Shown piece by piece: positions 26,601-35,283 of a DNA stretch of 64,000 nt. Source of the stretch: Haloferula helveola (GTDB lineage Bacteria > Verrucomicrobiota > Verrucomicrobiia > Verrucomicrobiales > Akkermansiaceae); assembly GCF_037076345.1 (NCBI RefSeq), contig NZ_AP024702.1, positions 2,604,001 to 2,668,000 of the forward strand, written 5' to 3'. The notes below the pieces were generated by a model. That model saw nothing but the letters and a program-made list of their open reading frames with translations, made no database searches and had not been told where the DNA came from. The position numbers and the translations under genes were made by a program. Position 1 is the stretch's first letter, and every line of letters starts with the position of its first letter.

Positions 26601-29600
26601 GTGTCGGCGAGGATGACAGCTCGTGCAGCTTCGGCGGAACCGTCAGCGGCACGGGCGGATTCGGGAAGCGCGGCAGCGGCACGCTGACCCTGACCGGCAG
26701 CGGGATGTGCTCTTCCATGACGGTCATCGAAGGCGTGCTGGAGGTTGACTCCGCGGATCAGCTTCCGAGCTTCCAGCTTTTCCTACTCGGCGGAACCCTG
26801 CGCAACACGGCGCCGCTCAGTTACACCAGCGGCGACCGGATCTCGGTCGCAAGCACGGGCTTCACCATCGATGCGCAGGCCGACCTGATCCTCGGTTCGT
26901 CGCTTGCCGGTGGCACAGCGGGCAATCCGCTGGTGAAGTCCGGTCCGGGCAAGCTGACGCTGACCGGCAGCCACGGGATCGACGACTATCTCAACGCGAC
27001 GGTCACGCAGGGCACGCTTTGTCTGAATGGCCTGACCCGGTTCGGAGGAAGTCTTGTGGTGAATACCGAGTTGGTTTTTGACTACGGATCCGATGCCACG
27101 CTCCTGCCGGGATCGGATCTGGGCATCAGCGACATCCCGATGCTCGTATCGGGCACCGGCTCGGTCCGCAAAACGGGCATTGGCGTCCTGACCATCGAGC
27201 AACCGGAGTTCACGCACTCCGGCGGACTGACCCAGAGCTCAGGCGGGCTGGTCCTCGATGATGCAGTGGCGGTTTTTGGAGGAGGCGTGGCGGTCGAGAC
27301 CGGCAGTTTGACCATCAGCGATGCGTCCGTTTCCTACCCGGGCGGAACGGTGGTGAGTGACGGTGGATCGTTCCTTGTGGAGAACTCCTCATTCACGCAT
27401 CCGGGTGGGACGACCCTCAATGGATCCGGTTCCCTCACGTTCGACGACCTGTCTCCCTTTTCCCACTCCGGGGGCATCGATATCAACGGCGGCGGCACGC
27501 TGACCCTGACCGACACCGATGCCTCGGCCGGAGTGGGTCAGGTCACTCTCTCGGACACAGGCACGATCGCCCTCAACGGGACGGTGGGTGCCTTCCTCGA
27601 TCTTCCTTCGTTGACGGGCAACGGGTCGCTTTCGGTGGATTTCGGCAGCGGCGTGACGCTGGGCTCGGATGACAGCTCGTTCACGTTCGGCGGCGATGTC
27701 AGCGGCCAGGGTCAGTTCGCCAAGGTGGGTGCGGGGACACTCACCCTGACCGGTTCAAGCATGTGCGCCTTCGCCAGCATCGGTGGAACCGGAGTGCTGT
27801 CCGTCAGTTCGCCGGACCAGCTCCCCGGGACCCTGCTGTGGATCTACGGAGGGACCCTTCGCAACACCGCCGCGTTTACCTATTCCAATCCGGGTGGGAT
27901 CGAAGTGGCGAGCCCGGGCGCGTTTCTCGACAATCAGGCCGACCTGACCCTCGGTGCCGCGCTTTCGGGATCGAATCTCGAGAAAGCGGGTCCGGGCCGC
28001 CTCGTCCTCACCGTCGGTCCGCAGAGTCAAGGCCTCAACCTGACGAACTCCGAAGGCGTTTTGGAACTGCGCGATCTTTCGAGTTTCGGAGGCAATGTGA
28101 TCAACAATTCCGAAGTCGAGCTGAACTACTCGGTCAACCAAACACTACAGCCGACATCGTTCGTTCCGGACACGTTTCCGCTGATGATGACCGGCAGCGG
28201 CTCGGTGACCAAGACGGGGAGCGGGGAGCTGATCGTGGACGGCCACGAGTTCAACCTCTCCGGAGGGCTGTCGGTCGAGGGAGGAAATCTGACATTTGCC
28301 GACACGCCCGCGACCTTCGCGGGTATCGACATTTCGGCCTCCCGGATCCTGATACTTGACGATTCGTCGTTGCTGAACGCGGACGAGCTCTCCGGAGGTG
28401 GCATCCTCTCGATCGGATCGGGCTGTGAGGCGTCGCTGGGAAACAACGACGCAACCTTCTCGTTCAGGGGCACTGTCAACGGTGTCGGCAACGTGGTCAA
28501 AGTCGGCTCCGGAATCATGACCCTGACCGGCAGCAATCTGGTGTTCGGAACCACCCGGGTTGAGGGAGGGACGCTTGACGTCGGTCAGGATCCCACCCGT
28601 CTCGGAAGTGGCGGTGTGCTTCTCGACGGTGGCGCCATCCGGATTTCCGGATCACCCGAGATCACCCAAAGCATCACCTTGGGAACGAACCACGGGACGA
28701 TCGATGTTCCGTCCGGGAGCCCGTGGATCAGCGGGCCGGTGAGCGGAACCGGCGGGTTGTTCAAAGCCGGGACGGGAACATTGGAACTACGCTATGGCAA
28801 CAGCTACTCCGGCACGACGCGGGTGGAAGCAGGCACTCTGCTGGTGACCAATGCGGTGTTCTACGGCACGGGCTACGGCGACGTAGAAGTCGGCAATGGG
28901 GCGCTGCTGGCAGGAACGGGAACGAGTTTCGGAACGGTGACGGTCGAAGCGGGAGCGACCGTATCCGCAGGTCTGAGTCCGGGTGTGCTGAGCATGGGCG
29001 GACTGGACTGGGAAGGGGGAGGAATCAATACCGTCGAGATCAACGACACGACGTCCGGTGCGGGTACGGGTTGGGATGTGCTCAGCGTCGACGGCACTCT
29101 CACGATCAACGCGACCTCGGGTGTGCCCTTCGTCATCGATGTCGACAGCCTGACTCCCGCCAACCTGCCCGGTTCCCTGGCGGGATTCGCGCGTGCCACG
29201 GACTACTCGTGGGAGATCGTGCAGACGACCGGAGGGATTTCCGGGTTCTCGGCCGAAAAGTTCGTGATCGACTCCTCCGGCTTTGCCAACGACCTGGATG
29301 GTGGAGTGTTCGCGGTGTCGGTCGACGGCAACAATCTGGTGCTTGAGTTCAATGCGGCGGTGACGCCCTACAACGCATGGCTTCAATCGAAGTTCAGCGC
29401 GGCCGAACTCGCCGATCCCACGATTTCCGGGGACGATGCCGACATCGACCGCGACGGGCTGACGACTCTTCAGGAGTACGCATTCGGCGGGGAACCGAAG
29501 CTTGCCGACTCGGGATCCGTTCTGCCGACCGGCGCGTTGGACTCCGTCAACTTCGGGGACACTTATCTGACCCTTGAGTTCCCGCGTCTGCTCGACCGGA

Positions 29601-29815
29601 CCGACATCAATTACCGGGTGATCGCCGGCGATCGGCCTGACGCACTGTCGACCGTGGTGGCCCAAAGCCTGGGTGGCGCCGCCACGGCCGGAGTGAACGG
29701 CGGTCAGGTCACCTCTGTCACCGCCGGGAATGTTGAAATGGTCACGAGCGCCGACAACACGCCGGTCTCCACGGCGAACCGCCGCTTCATGGCGGTTCTA
29801 ATCGAAAGACCGTGA
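23675..29815 (+). CDS. Giant autotransporter-associated beta-strand repeat protein
   Basis: 2046 residues. MFRCFPKCLASLLLLHSLDAA is a signal peptide, followed by TFTWDGGGADDNLTTPANWVGD, the typical start of passenger-like domains in this phylum. Most of the protein is made of beta-strand repeats with the theme KSGSGTLTLTGS, LVSGTGSVRKTG and FGGNIVVNSELVL. Four larger modules start near 25672, 26593, 27651 and 28421, each opening with a (DDS)SFxFGGxV piece; three share SADQLPSSQLFLLGGTLRNT-type segments. No C-terminal autotransporter barrel is seen. Instead it ends with DADIDRDGLTTLQEYAFGGEP, a calcium-loop-like element common at the C-terminus of secreted verrucomicrobial proteins. An outer-surface, adhesin-like role is likely by analogy only. 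Confidence 0.88.
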   Translation: MFRCFPKCLASLLLLHSLDAATFTWDGGGADDNLTTPANWVGDIAPNPAGGDDLVFAGSTRLSPQVDVPFIAESITFNNTAAAFSLAGANPLTIGNGDLQNYSAQTQTLGCDLAIGGSTFLFINAVSGNIVVNGDIDNAGKILVSQPSAGRSVTFNGVTAGTGSFRVQGSGTTVGGASGQTYTGGLLVLGGRFEVGGSDSYLGAGTVTLQSGGVIDVNGTANIWRNISISSSGGGLEASSGSPFFTGVVSGNGELTIGGGSVRLTNLSNSYSGGTRVIGGGILRISDVAQLGSGGLSLDDGSLQFLAAESMSTDLVIGAGGGTLNTNGYDCELGGSIAGGSLTKSGSGNLNLVSNTVTSLDTLVVSQGSLATFNTPLPVGVDLTVSAGAVFSTGAHDYEFGQIGGSGNLNLNSPTHTTTFGADDSSGSLDVSLTATGELVKSGTGTYTVTADNSLFGGPLILQGGTLSFDAGNQLGSGPIKMDGGALKAEATLTHGSGLILEGGTLEVADSAILTFSGVVNGSGAIGKTGEGILVFSGTQSSGLPSITISAGSLRFSGVPGFAGSIINQGLLELFYGTTETIAASISGTGALYKTGTGEVILSGDIDLAGDTSVLAGTLSISGSGETLGDVDVLAGTTLRVKEAAGVSMNRLEGVGTVDLEDFGGIGVGVDGSSFSFGGSVTGPGGFAKRGSGTVTLTGTGMSNSLGVIEGVLSVNSADQLPSSQLFLLGGTLRNTAPIVHSGPFETSVASTGATVDTQADLTLGGSLSGGSAGTPFVKAGSGTLTLTGSQNFDSSLEAVVNAGGLRLSGVTQFGGNIVVNSELVLDYAVDATLAPTPTLDGPELPLNVSGTGAVRKTGTGTLTVERPTFAHGGGLFVDQGMLVLEDAVVTHGGGVTIDGGGLTFDSATLGYTGGTSVNGTSVLTLTDTDASGGIGTISLADTATIALNGASGSSLVAGSLTGNGSIMIDFPSGVGVGEDDSSCSFGGTVSGTGGFGKRGSGTLTLTGSGMCSSMTVIEGVLEVDSADQLPSFQLFLLGGTLRNTAPLSYTSGDRISVASTGFTIDAQADLILGSSLAGGTAGNPLVKSGPGKLTLTGSHGIDDYLNATVTQGTLCLNGLTRFGGSLVVNTELVFDYGSDATLLPGSDLGISDIPMLVSGTGSVRKTGIGVLTIEQPEFTHSGGLTQSSGGLVLDDAVAVFGGGVAVETGSLTISDASVSYPGGTVVSDGGSFLVENSSFTHPGGTTLNGSGSLTFDDLSPFSHSGGIDINGGGTLTLTDTDASAGVGQVTLSDTGTIALNGTVGAFLDLPSLTGNGSLSVDFGSGVTLGSDDSSFTFGGDVSGQGQFAKVGAGTLTLTGSSMCAFASIGGTGVLSVSSPDQLPGTLLWIYGGTLRNTAAFTYSNPGGIEVASPGAFLDNQADLTLGAALSGSNLEKAGPGRLVLTVGPQSQGLNLTNSEGVLELRDLSSFGGNVINNSEVELNYSVNQTLQPTSFVPDTFPLMMTGSGSVTKTGSGELIVDGHEFNLSGGLSVEGGNLTFADTPATFAGIDISASRILILDDSSLLNADELSGGGILSIGSGCEASLGNNDATFSFRGTVNGVGNVVKVGSGIMTLTGSNLVFGTTRVEGGTLDVGQDPTRLGSGGVLLDGGAIRISGSPEITQSITLGTNHGTIDVPSGSPWISGPVSGTGGLFKAGTGTLELRYGNSYSGTTRVEAGTLLVTNAVFYGTGYGDVEVGNGALLAGTGTSFGTVTVEAGATVSAGLSPGVLSMGGLDWEGGGINTVEINDTTSGAGTGWDVLSVDGTLTINATSGVPFVIDVDSLTPANLPGSLAGFARATDYSWEIVQTTGGISGFSAEKFVIDSSGFANDLDGGVFAVSVDGNNLVLEFNAAVTPYNAWLQSKFSAAELADPTISGDDADIDRDGLTTLQEYAFGGEPKLADSGSVLPTGALDSVNFGDTYLTLEFPRLLDRTDINYRVIAGDRPDALSTVVAQSLGGAATAGVNGGQVTSVTAGNVEMVTSADNTPVSTANRRFMAVLIERP
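25672..28500 (+). repeat. Four large internal modules of the giant protein
   Basis: Units begin near 25672, 26593, 27651 and 28421. The first three share, in order: an S(S/F)xFGGxV opener, RGSGTLTLTGS-type strand, S(A/P)DQLP with a GGTLRNT strand, and a VTQFGGNIVVNSELV-type strand followed by SGTGxVRKTG. The fourth is shorter. Spacing is about 920, 1060 and 770 bp. The modules are diverged in DNA but clear in protein, so this is old tandem duplication. Confidence 0.75.
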
Positions 29816-29842
29816 TGCGGGCGCTGAAACTTCCGGGCCAGC

Positions 29843-31498
29843 CTATCGCGAACCAGAGCTGAGCAGGTCGCGCAGAAGTCGTGGCCCTCTGGGCTGCGGC
29901 TTCGGGTCGGGATCGATTTTCAGCTCCTTGACGAGGTTCGACGAGTTGCCGCTGTGATCGGTCGCGCTGACCTTGAGGGTCAGCGTGTCGGTCTGGAGAG
30001 AGACGTCGCTGTTGCCTCCCTGGATCCGCAGCTCCTGTCCGTCGGCCACCGTCGTTCCGAGCACCGAGTCGACCTCCGGATTCGGATCGCAGAGGTCATC
30101 GGCCTTCACCCGAACTACAACACGGCTAAGCTTTCGGGATGCGATGGTCTCGATCCTCTCTCCCGTCTTGCGATCCTCGAACCATGCTTCGATGACGGGT
30201 GGCATGGTGTCGGTGATGACCATGTTGACCGAGTCTTCCACCACTCCGTCATCTGCCGTCACGCCGCGGACCGAGAGTTCGTGGATGCCCAAAGGCACCC
30301 GTACCTGCGTCGGTGCCCCGGTGGCGACGACATCGCCATCGATCGCGATTTCGAGGGAGATCAATTCGAGGTCCTCAGGTGTGGTTTTCACGCTCAGCGA
30401 GACCAGCGCACCGCCATGGGTGTTGCATTCCTGCTCCAGTCCGCCCTCGACGAACAGACCGATCCCCGCGCCGGTATCGGCTTCGAACGCACCGATGTCG
30501 GTGAGCGCGACGGTGTCTCCATCGCCGTCGATCGGCCGGGGTTTGCCGTCGAAGTCGAAGAGTGGCGCGCTCATGTTCGTTCCGGCATCGACAGCCGGGG
30601 AGTTGCGCGGGAGCCGGAAGTTGTTGTTGGAGGCGTCGAGGAATTGCGGATCGGCGGAGATGTTTCCGTTCGTGCCGGTCGGGTCGGCGACGCCTTCATA
30701 CGCGACGGTGTTGCCGAAAAGCAGGTTGTTCTCCCAAGTGCCGATCGGGAATGTGCGGGTCAGCCGTAAGCCGACTTCGTTGTTGGTGATCAGATTGTTG
30801 CGCAGGACCCGCTGGCCTTCTTCGTTGATGGACTCGACGACGATTCCTCCGATGCCCCGCACCATCGTGTTGTTGACCACCACCGGAAGTTCGGCGGGCG
30901 CTATTCCGCGCAGAAAGACCGCAAATGCTTCGTTGTCGTGGAAGACATTGTTGGTGATGAGAGGGGAGGAGCGTCCCCATGCCGAGACCATGGCGATGTT
31001 CGGACGAGTGGAATTGCCGCCGTTTCGGAAGATGTTCCCTTCGATGACGGGCGAGGCGAACAGGACGTTGATCGAGCAGCCGACCTGCATGACTTGGCTG
31101 GCATTTTGTTCGAAGATGTTTCCGGCAATGTAGGGGCCACTGACGCCGGGCGGACCGTTCACGGTGATCGCTCCACCGACCGCTGGCCGGGTGCCCCGAA
31201 CGGTGAAGCCGATCAGCGAGGCACCTCCGCCGATATCGAACTGAGCGCCAACGTTGATGATCGTCAGCTCCGGCCCCGCGACACTTGCCAGCTCCACGGC
31301 TTTTCCATTGAAGTCGATGTCACCCGAATAGCTGCCTGGCGCGACCAGCACCCGATCGCCGGCGACCGCCGCATCGATGGCCGCCTGGATGGTCGGATGG
31401 TCGCCCGGCACCTGAACATCCGCGGCCGTCGCGCAGGCGAGAATGGCTGAAAACAAGCCTACGGTCGCATTCTTGGGGGTGAGTGGGTGAGCACGCAT
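29843..31498 (-). CDS. Secreted right-handed beta-helix protein
   Basis: 551 residues from the ATG at 31498 with a signal peptide ending near CATAADVQVPGD. It opens with PGDHPTIQAAIDAAVAGDRV, the standard entry into a pectate-lyase-like beta-helix, and continues with helix rungs (GGASLIGFTVRGT, PYIAGNIFEQNAS, PLITNNVFHDNEAFAVFLRG, RVLRNNLITNNEVGLRL). The later part has a Gly/Asp segment DFDGKPRPIDGDG and then two Ig-like or cadherin-like beta domains. Catalytic residues of a lyase or hydrolase are not obvious, so it may only bind carbohydrate. It converges on the giant repeat protein with a 27-bp gap. Confidence 0.82.
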   Translation of the reverse strand: MRAHPLTPKNATVGLFSAILACATAADVQVPGDHPTIQAAIDAAVAGDRVLVAPGSYSGDIDFNGKAVELASVAGPELTIINVGAQFDIGGGASLIGFTVRGTRPAVGGAITVNGPPGVSGPYIAGNIFEQNASQVMQVGCSINVLFASPVIEGNIFRNGGNSTRPNIAMVSAWGRSSPLITNNVFHDNEAFAVFLRGIAPAELPVVVNNTMVRGIGGIVVESINEEGQRVLRNNLITNNEVGLRLTRTFPIGTWENNLLFGNTVAYEGVADPTGTNGNISADPQFLDASNNNFRLPRNSPAVDAGTNMSAPLFDFDGKPRPIDGDGDTVALTDIGAFEADTGAGIGLFVEGGLEQECNTHGGALVSLSVKTTPEDLELISLEIAIDGDVVATGAPTQVRVPLGIHELSVRGVTADDGVVEDSVNMVITDTMPPVIEAWFEDRKTGERIETIASRKLSRVVVRVKADDLCDPNPEVDSVLGTTVADGQELRIQGGNSDVSLQTDTLTLKVSATDHSGNSSNLVKELKIDPDPKPQPRGPRLLRDLLSSGSR

Positions 31499-31665
31499 CC
31501 TTAGGGGATAGTGAAAACCGGAGCGGGGAGGCAAACCCAATCGGCCGCCACCGGGGGCAGGGTCCGGGAGCTTCCACGCACCGAACGGGCTTCATTGACG
31601 GCCTCGATGATCTGCCCGCCCGTTTCGATTCGGGTCATGGGCGGATCGGGGTTAGAAACGATGCC

Positions 31666-32355
31666 GTGACCCGTCCGCCACTCCCTTGGAAGGCCGTCGT
31701 GCCTGCGATGGTGGTTCCTCTTCTCGGTTCCTTGATTTACTTCGTCTGGTTCCCGCACGGTGGCGTGGGTCAGACGGCATACACCGCGACCAAGCTCTTC
31801 ACCCTCGTCTATCCGTTCCTGTTCCTGCGCCGCATCGGGACCAAGGGTCTGCGGCCGGAGCGCGGGACGAAGGGGTCATCGGTGGCATGGGGGATTGGCA
31901 GCGGTCTCGCCATCTGCGCGGCCGGCGCCTTGCTCATGCTGAGCCCGCTCGGCGCCGTCGTCCGCGATTCCGCCTCAGCGGTCACGTCGCGGGCCGAGAG
32001 CCTGGGGTTCATCAAGCACTACCTCCTGTTTTCAGTCTTCATCTGCGTCTTCCATTCCGGTCTCGAGGAGTTCTACTGGCGCTGGTTCGTCTACGGGCAG
32101 CTCCGGGAGAAGGTGAAGCCGGTCCTCGCCCACGTTCTCGCGGCGGTCTCGTTCGCTGCTCACCATCTGGTCGTCACACTCCAGTTCTTCCCGACCGGGC
32201 TTGCGGTTTTTCTGGCCCTCTGTGTGGCTGTCGGCGGCCTGATCTGGTCATGGATGTACGAGAAGCACGGTGGACTGCTCGGCTGCTGGGTCAGCCATCT
32301 CTGTGTCGACGCGTTGCTGATGGGGATCGGCTACCAACTCATCACCGGTGGATGA
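31666..32355 (+). CDS. CPBP-family intramembrane metalloprotease
   Basis: 229 residues from the GTG at 31666 (reading TRPPLPWKAVVPAMVV). At least five hydrophobic segments. The catalytic motif EExxxWR is LEEFYWRWFVYG; the second and third metal-ligand motifs are SFAAHHLVV and GCWVSHLCVD. This is the CPBP (Rce1/abortive-infection-type) family, membrane proteases that process prenylated or other peptides. It is divergent from the beta-helix gene and overlaps no neighbours. The substrate is unknown. The ATG at 31661 is in another frame. Confidence 0.88.
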   Translation: MTRPPLPWKAVVPAMVVPLLGSLIYFVWFPHGGVGQTAYTATKLFTLVYPFLFLRRIGTKGLRPERGTKGSSVAWGIGSGLAICAAGALLMLSPLGAVVRDSASAVTSRAESLGFIKHYLLFSVFICVFHSGLEEFYWRWFVYGQLREKVKPVLAHVLAAVSFAAHHLVVTLQFFPTGLAVFLALCVAVGGLIWSWMYEKHGGLLGCWVSHLCVDALLMGIGYQLITGG

Positions 32356-32422
32356 GACGTGGCGTTACGATCAGCGAACGCCACGATTGTTTTGCAAGCC
32401 GGGCTGCGTATCCGTGGCACTC

Positions 32423-33490
32423 ATGAAATGGATTTCCACGAATCTTGGGCCAAGGACCGCATGGCTCCTCGGCGTCCTCGTTCCCTCTCTGTCCTGCGCC
32501 GAGACCGGGTTCCGCTTCGACGATCCGAAGCCGCAGCGCTATCAGCTCACCGCCCGGGCCAGCAAGATCGACCCGCGGGTGAAGGCGCATCCGGAGATCG
32601 ACTTTCTGATCGAGACGAAGGATGGCAAGCCGGCCGACGTCCAGCAGGCGTCGGTCGATACCCGCGTGGCGCCGCGTGGCGAGCTCGTGATCTGGCTGAT
32701 GGGCTACAACCCCGGCCTCTTCGAACGCTGGAACTCCTACGGCCTGCACGCGATCCGGCCACACTATGCGAACAAATGGTTTTCGATCTGCTGCCGTGAG
32801 AAGCCGGTCGGTGAGAACTGTCGAGGCAACATCCGGCTCGAGGCGGCGACCGGTGAGGACTTCTCCGACGAGGTCGATATCCCGAAGCCCGACGGCATGG
32901 CGGAGCGGTCGGTCCGCTTCGTGAAGTGGCTCGCGAAGGAAAACCCGCAGGGTGGTTGGGCATACTTCCTCAATGATGATCAGACCGACCTTCTTTGGGA
33001 GCGGGTGATCGTGTCGGGGGCGTCGCATGGATCGACCACTGCCGCGCGCTTCGCCAAGCATCAGAAGGTCGCTAGGGTTGTGGCCCTGTGCGGTCCGCGC
33101 GACCAGTTCCAGACCTGGCAGTCGTTGCCGTCGGCGACTCCGGAGAACCGCTACTTCGGATTCAGCCACGTGCTGGACGAAGGCTGGACCAACGACCACT
33201 ACTGCCGGTCATGGGAACTTCTCGGCATGCACCGGTTCGGCCCGATCGTGAATGTCGACCAGTCGAAGCCGCCCTACGGCAACACCCGTAGATTGGTCAC
33301 CTCATTTGATGTCGGCGGGAATGCCGGTCGTGCCCATGGCGCGGTCCAGCCGGGTCGAAGTGCCGCCAAGGGTAAGGGCGGGAAGTATCTGCACGAGGAC
33401 GTTTGGCGCTATCTCTATACTCACCCGGTGGATAAGACCGGCAACGCGGTGCCGATGGATCCCGAGTGCCTGAAGGTGCATCCCCAATAG
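32423..33490 (+). CDS. Alpha/beta-hydrolase-like secreted protein
   Basis: 355 residues from the ATG at 32423 (MKWISTNLGPRTAWLLGVLV), which gives a signal peptide. The nucleophile elbow appears as VIVSGASHGSTTAARFAKH, matching G-x-S-x-G loosely as GASHGS. Other recognisable pieces are ELVIWLMGYNPGLFERWN and ARVVALCGPRDQFQTW. It looks like the family sometimes called BPSS1187, but the assignment is by shape. It probably hydrolyses an ester in the periplasm or outside. It starts 67 bp after the CPBP protease. Confidence 0.65.
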   Translation: MKWISTNLGPRTAWLLGVLVPSLSCAETGFRFDDPKPQRYQLTARASKIDPRVKAHPEIDFLIETKDGKPADVQQASVDTRVAPRGELVIWLMGYNPGLFERWNSYGLHAIRPHYANKWFSICCREKPVGENCRGNIRLEAATGEDFSDEVDIPKPDGMAERSVRFVKWLAKENPQGGWAYFLNDDQTDLLWERVIVSGASHGSTTAARFAKHQKVARVVALCGPRDQFQTWQSLPSATPENRYFGFSHVLDEGWTNDHYCRSWELLGMHRFGPIVNVDQSKPPYGNTRRLVTSFDVGGNAGRAHGAVQPGRSAAKGKGGKYLHEDVWRYLYTHPVDKTGNAVPMDPECLKVHPQ

Positions 33491-33502
33491 GATCGGCCGC
33501 CT

Positions 33503-34840
33503 TCAAAGGCGTGACCGAACCTCCTCCGGCGCGCTCTCGACCAGGTCGGAATTCTCATCCGAGTCGGTTTTCGTGAACACCGCCCGGTCATAGGTGACGT
33601 GCGAGAGATGCCCGTTGCCGTCGTGGATCCAGTACGAGTCGTTGTTCTCCACGAAGATGAACCAGTCGGTTCCCACGTTCGGCACATTGAACCTCAGGGT
33701 GGGATAGGGCGACGGTAGCCGGACCATTTTCAGGGTGATGTTCAGACCCTTTCTCTGGTCCGGGTAGGCGAGTATCTGAATGGTCCCCTTGACCTCCTTG
33801 AGGCGCTTCGGAAGTTCGAACAGATGGACGTGATTGCCGCCGCGGGTGATCATCCGGCGGGCCGCCTGGGCGGCCGTTTCCTTTTCTAGTAGCGGTCGGG
33901 CTTCTTCCTCAAGCGCCGCCATGTCGCCTCCCAGCTCGCGGGCGTAGTGTTCCTCCTCCAGCTTCATGGTGAACGCATTCGATCGCAGGACGCTCTTCGG
34001 TCCGCCGAGTTCTTCCCCCGCCAGTTCCTCCCGGACCGTTTCAGGTGCGGATTTCAGAAGATCGGGGTCGTCATCGACGGTCGTGACCTTCCACGGATGA
34101 TCGGTCTGCTTGACGGGACGCAAGGTGGGCAGGCGGACCACCTTTTCGAGATGTCCGTCACCGGTATAGACCCAGTAGGTCACGACGTCCTCGATGTAGA
34201 TGAACCAATCCGAGTCCGGATCGACCGGACGGACGTTCTGGTAATTGGCGGCTCCGCCCGGTTTGCCGTTGGCCGAGGTGATCCAGAATTGGACCGAACC
34301 GTTCGACTCTTTGGTAAGGACGCTGACCCGGCTGCGGTCCTTGGGCGGTTCGACCAGCAGCTTGTTGAAGTTGCCGAGGGTATTCACCAGCCCCTGCTTT
34401 GCCGGATCGACGGGTTCAGGTTCGGCGTCGGGTTCTGTTTCCGTTGTTTCGGCCACCGACTCCACGGGTTCCTCGATCTCCATCTCTTCCTTCACCTCGT
34501 CGACAATCTCCGCGAGTGTGACTCGGTCCTCGGGCGCCACGAAGACCATTGTCTGGATGATGCTGGCGATGACCATGTAGCCGGTGAAAGTCCCGGCAAT
34601 CGCCGCCGCCTTTCCCGCGCCGACGTAGAACCAGCGCATCAGCGGGAACATCACGATGACGAAGTAGAGCGGGATCACGAGCAGTCCGATGAACTGCGAG
34701 AGAATCGCCAGCGCCCAGACCGGCAGGTAGAACACGAGCGCGATCTTCGGCAGGGAAATGTCGGCTTCGTGCTTCGCATAAAGATGCATGAACAGCGCGA
34801 GGACGAGAAGGTGGGCGGCGACGATGAAGATCAGCAGCAT
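33503..34840 (-). CDS. Membrane protein with duplicated DWFIxxE-YW module (DUF5684-like N-terminus)
   Basis: 445 residues. The first ~110 residues contain four hydrophobic segments (MLLIFIVAAHLLVLALFMHL, ALVFYLPVWALAILSQFIGL, LVIPLYFVIVMFPLMRWFYV, GYMVIASIIQTMVFV), then an acidic linker. Two copies of one domain follow: DSDWFIYIEDVVTYWVYTGD near residue 207 and GTDWFIFVENNDSYWIHDGN near residue 387, each ending in DGHLEKV or NGHLSHV. The protein looks like a membrane-anchored sensor or enzyme with two beta domains. It is divergent from a small lipoprotein gene. I do not recognise the repeated module. Confidence 0.72.
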   Translation of the reverse strand: MLLIFIVAAHLLVLALFMHLYAKHEADISLPKIALVFYLPVWALAILSQFIGLLVIPLYFVIVMFPLMRWFYVGAGKAAAIAGTFTGYMVIASIIQTMVFVAPEDRVTLAEIVDEVKEEMEIEEPVESVAETTETEPDAEPEPVDPAKQGLVNTLGNFNKLLVEPPKDRSRVSVLTKESNGSVQFWITSANGKPGGAANYQNVRPVDPDSDWFIYIEDVVTYWVYTGDGHLEKVVRLPTLRPVKQTDHPWKVTTVDDDPDLLKSAPETVREELAGEELGGPKSVLRSNAFTMKLEEEHYARELGGDMAALEEEARPLLEKETAAQAARRMITRGGNHVHLFELPKRLKEVKGTIQILAYPDQRKGLNITLKMVRLPSPYPTLRFNVPNVGTDWFIFVENNDSYWIHDGNGHLSHVTYDRAVFTKTDSDENSDLVESAPEEVRSRL

Positions 34841-34961
34841 GGGGAGATATGTTCCGTGACAGGCAAGTGTTACGCGTCTTCGCCGTCAAGCGGATCGTCC
34901 GCATGGTCGCCTCCATCAACGGCGAGCTTGTATGTGGGGCGCTTTCCGACGACCGTGGCGC

Positions 34962-35276
34962 ATGATGATCCGCGAAAGTCTACTGGCAGCATGCCTCGGA
35001 GTGTGCGTTGCCTCCTGCGGCATGCCGGTGATCGGAGGAAGCCGGGCTCCGGAAGAGTCGACATGGAATGCCGATGGCGTGTGGCAGCGACAGGCGGGCG
35101 ATCCGCCGGTGTATGTGCCGAAAGGCTACTCGGGATCGGCGGATGAGTCGCAGGGTTCCTTCGTCACCGACAAGCGCGACAAGAAACGCTTTTTCATTCC
35201 GAGCGGAGGTGCCGGAGGGATCAGCGAGGCGGTCCTGCGCAACGACGCCTACAGCAATTCCGGCGGGCGGCCGTAG
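34962..35276 (+). CDS. Small secreted lipoprotein
   Basis: 104 residues from the first of two adjacent ATGs at 34962. MMIRESLLAACLGVCVASCG contains a lipobox (VASC). The mature part (VWQRQAGDPPVYVPKGYSG, KKRFFIPSGGAGGISEAVLR) has no recognised domain. It is divergent from the DWFI-YW protein over 121 bp and converges tightly, at 8 bp, on the DUF1552 gene. Confidence 0.62.
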   Translation: MMIRESLLAACLGVCVASCGMPVIGGSRAPEESTWNADGVWQRQAGDPPVYVPKGYSGSADESQGSFVTDKRDKKRFFIPSGGAGGISEAVLRNDAYSNSGGRP

Positions 35277-35283
35277 CAGCTGC

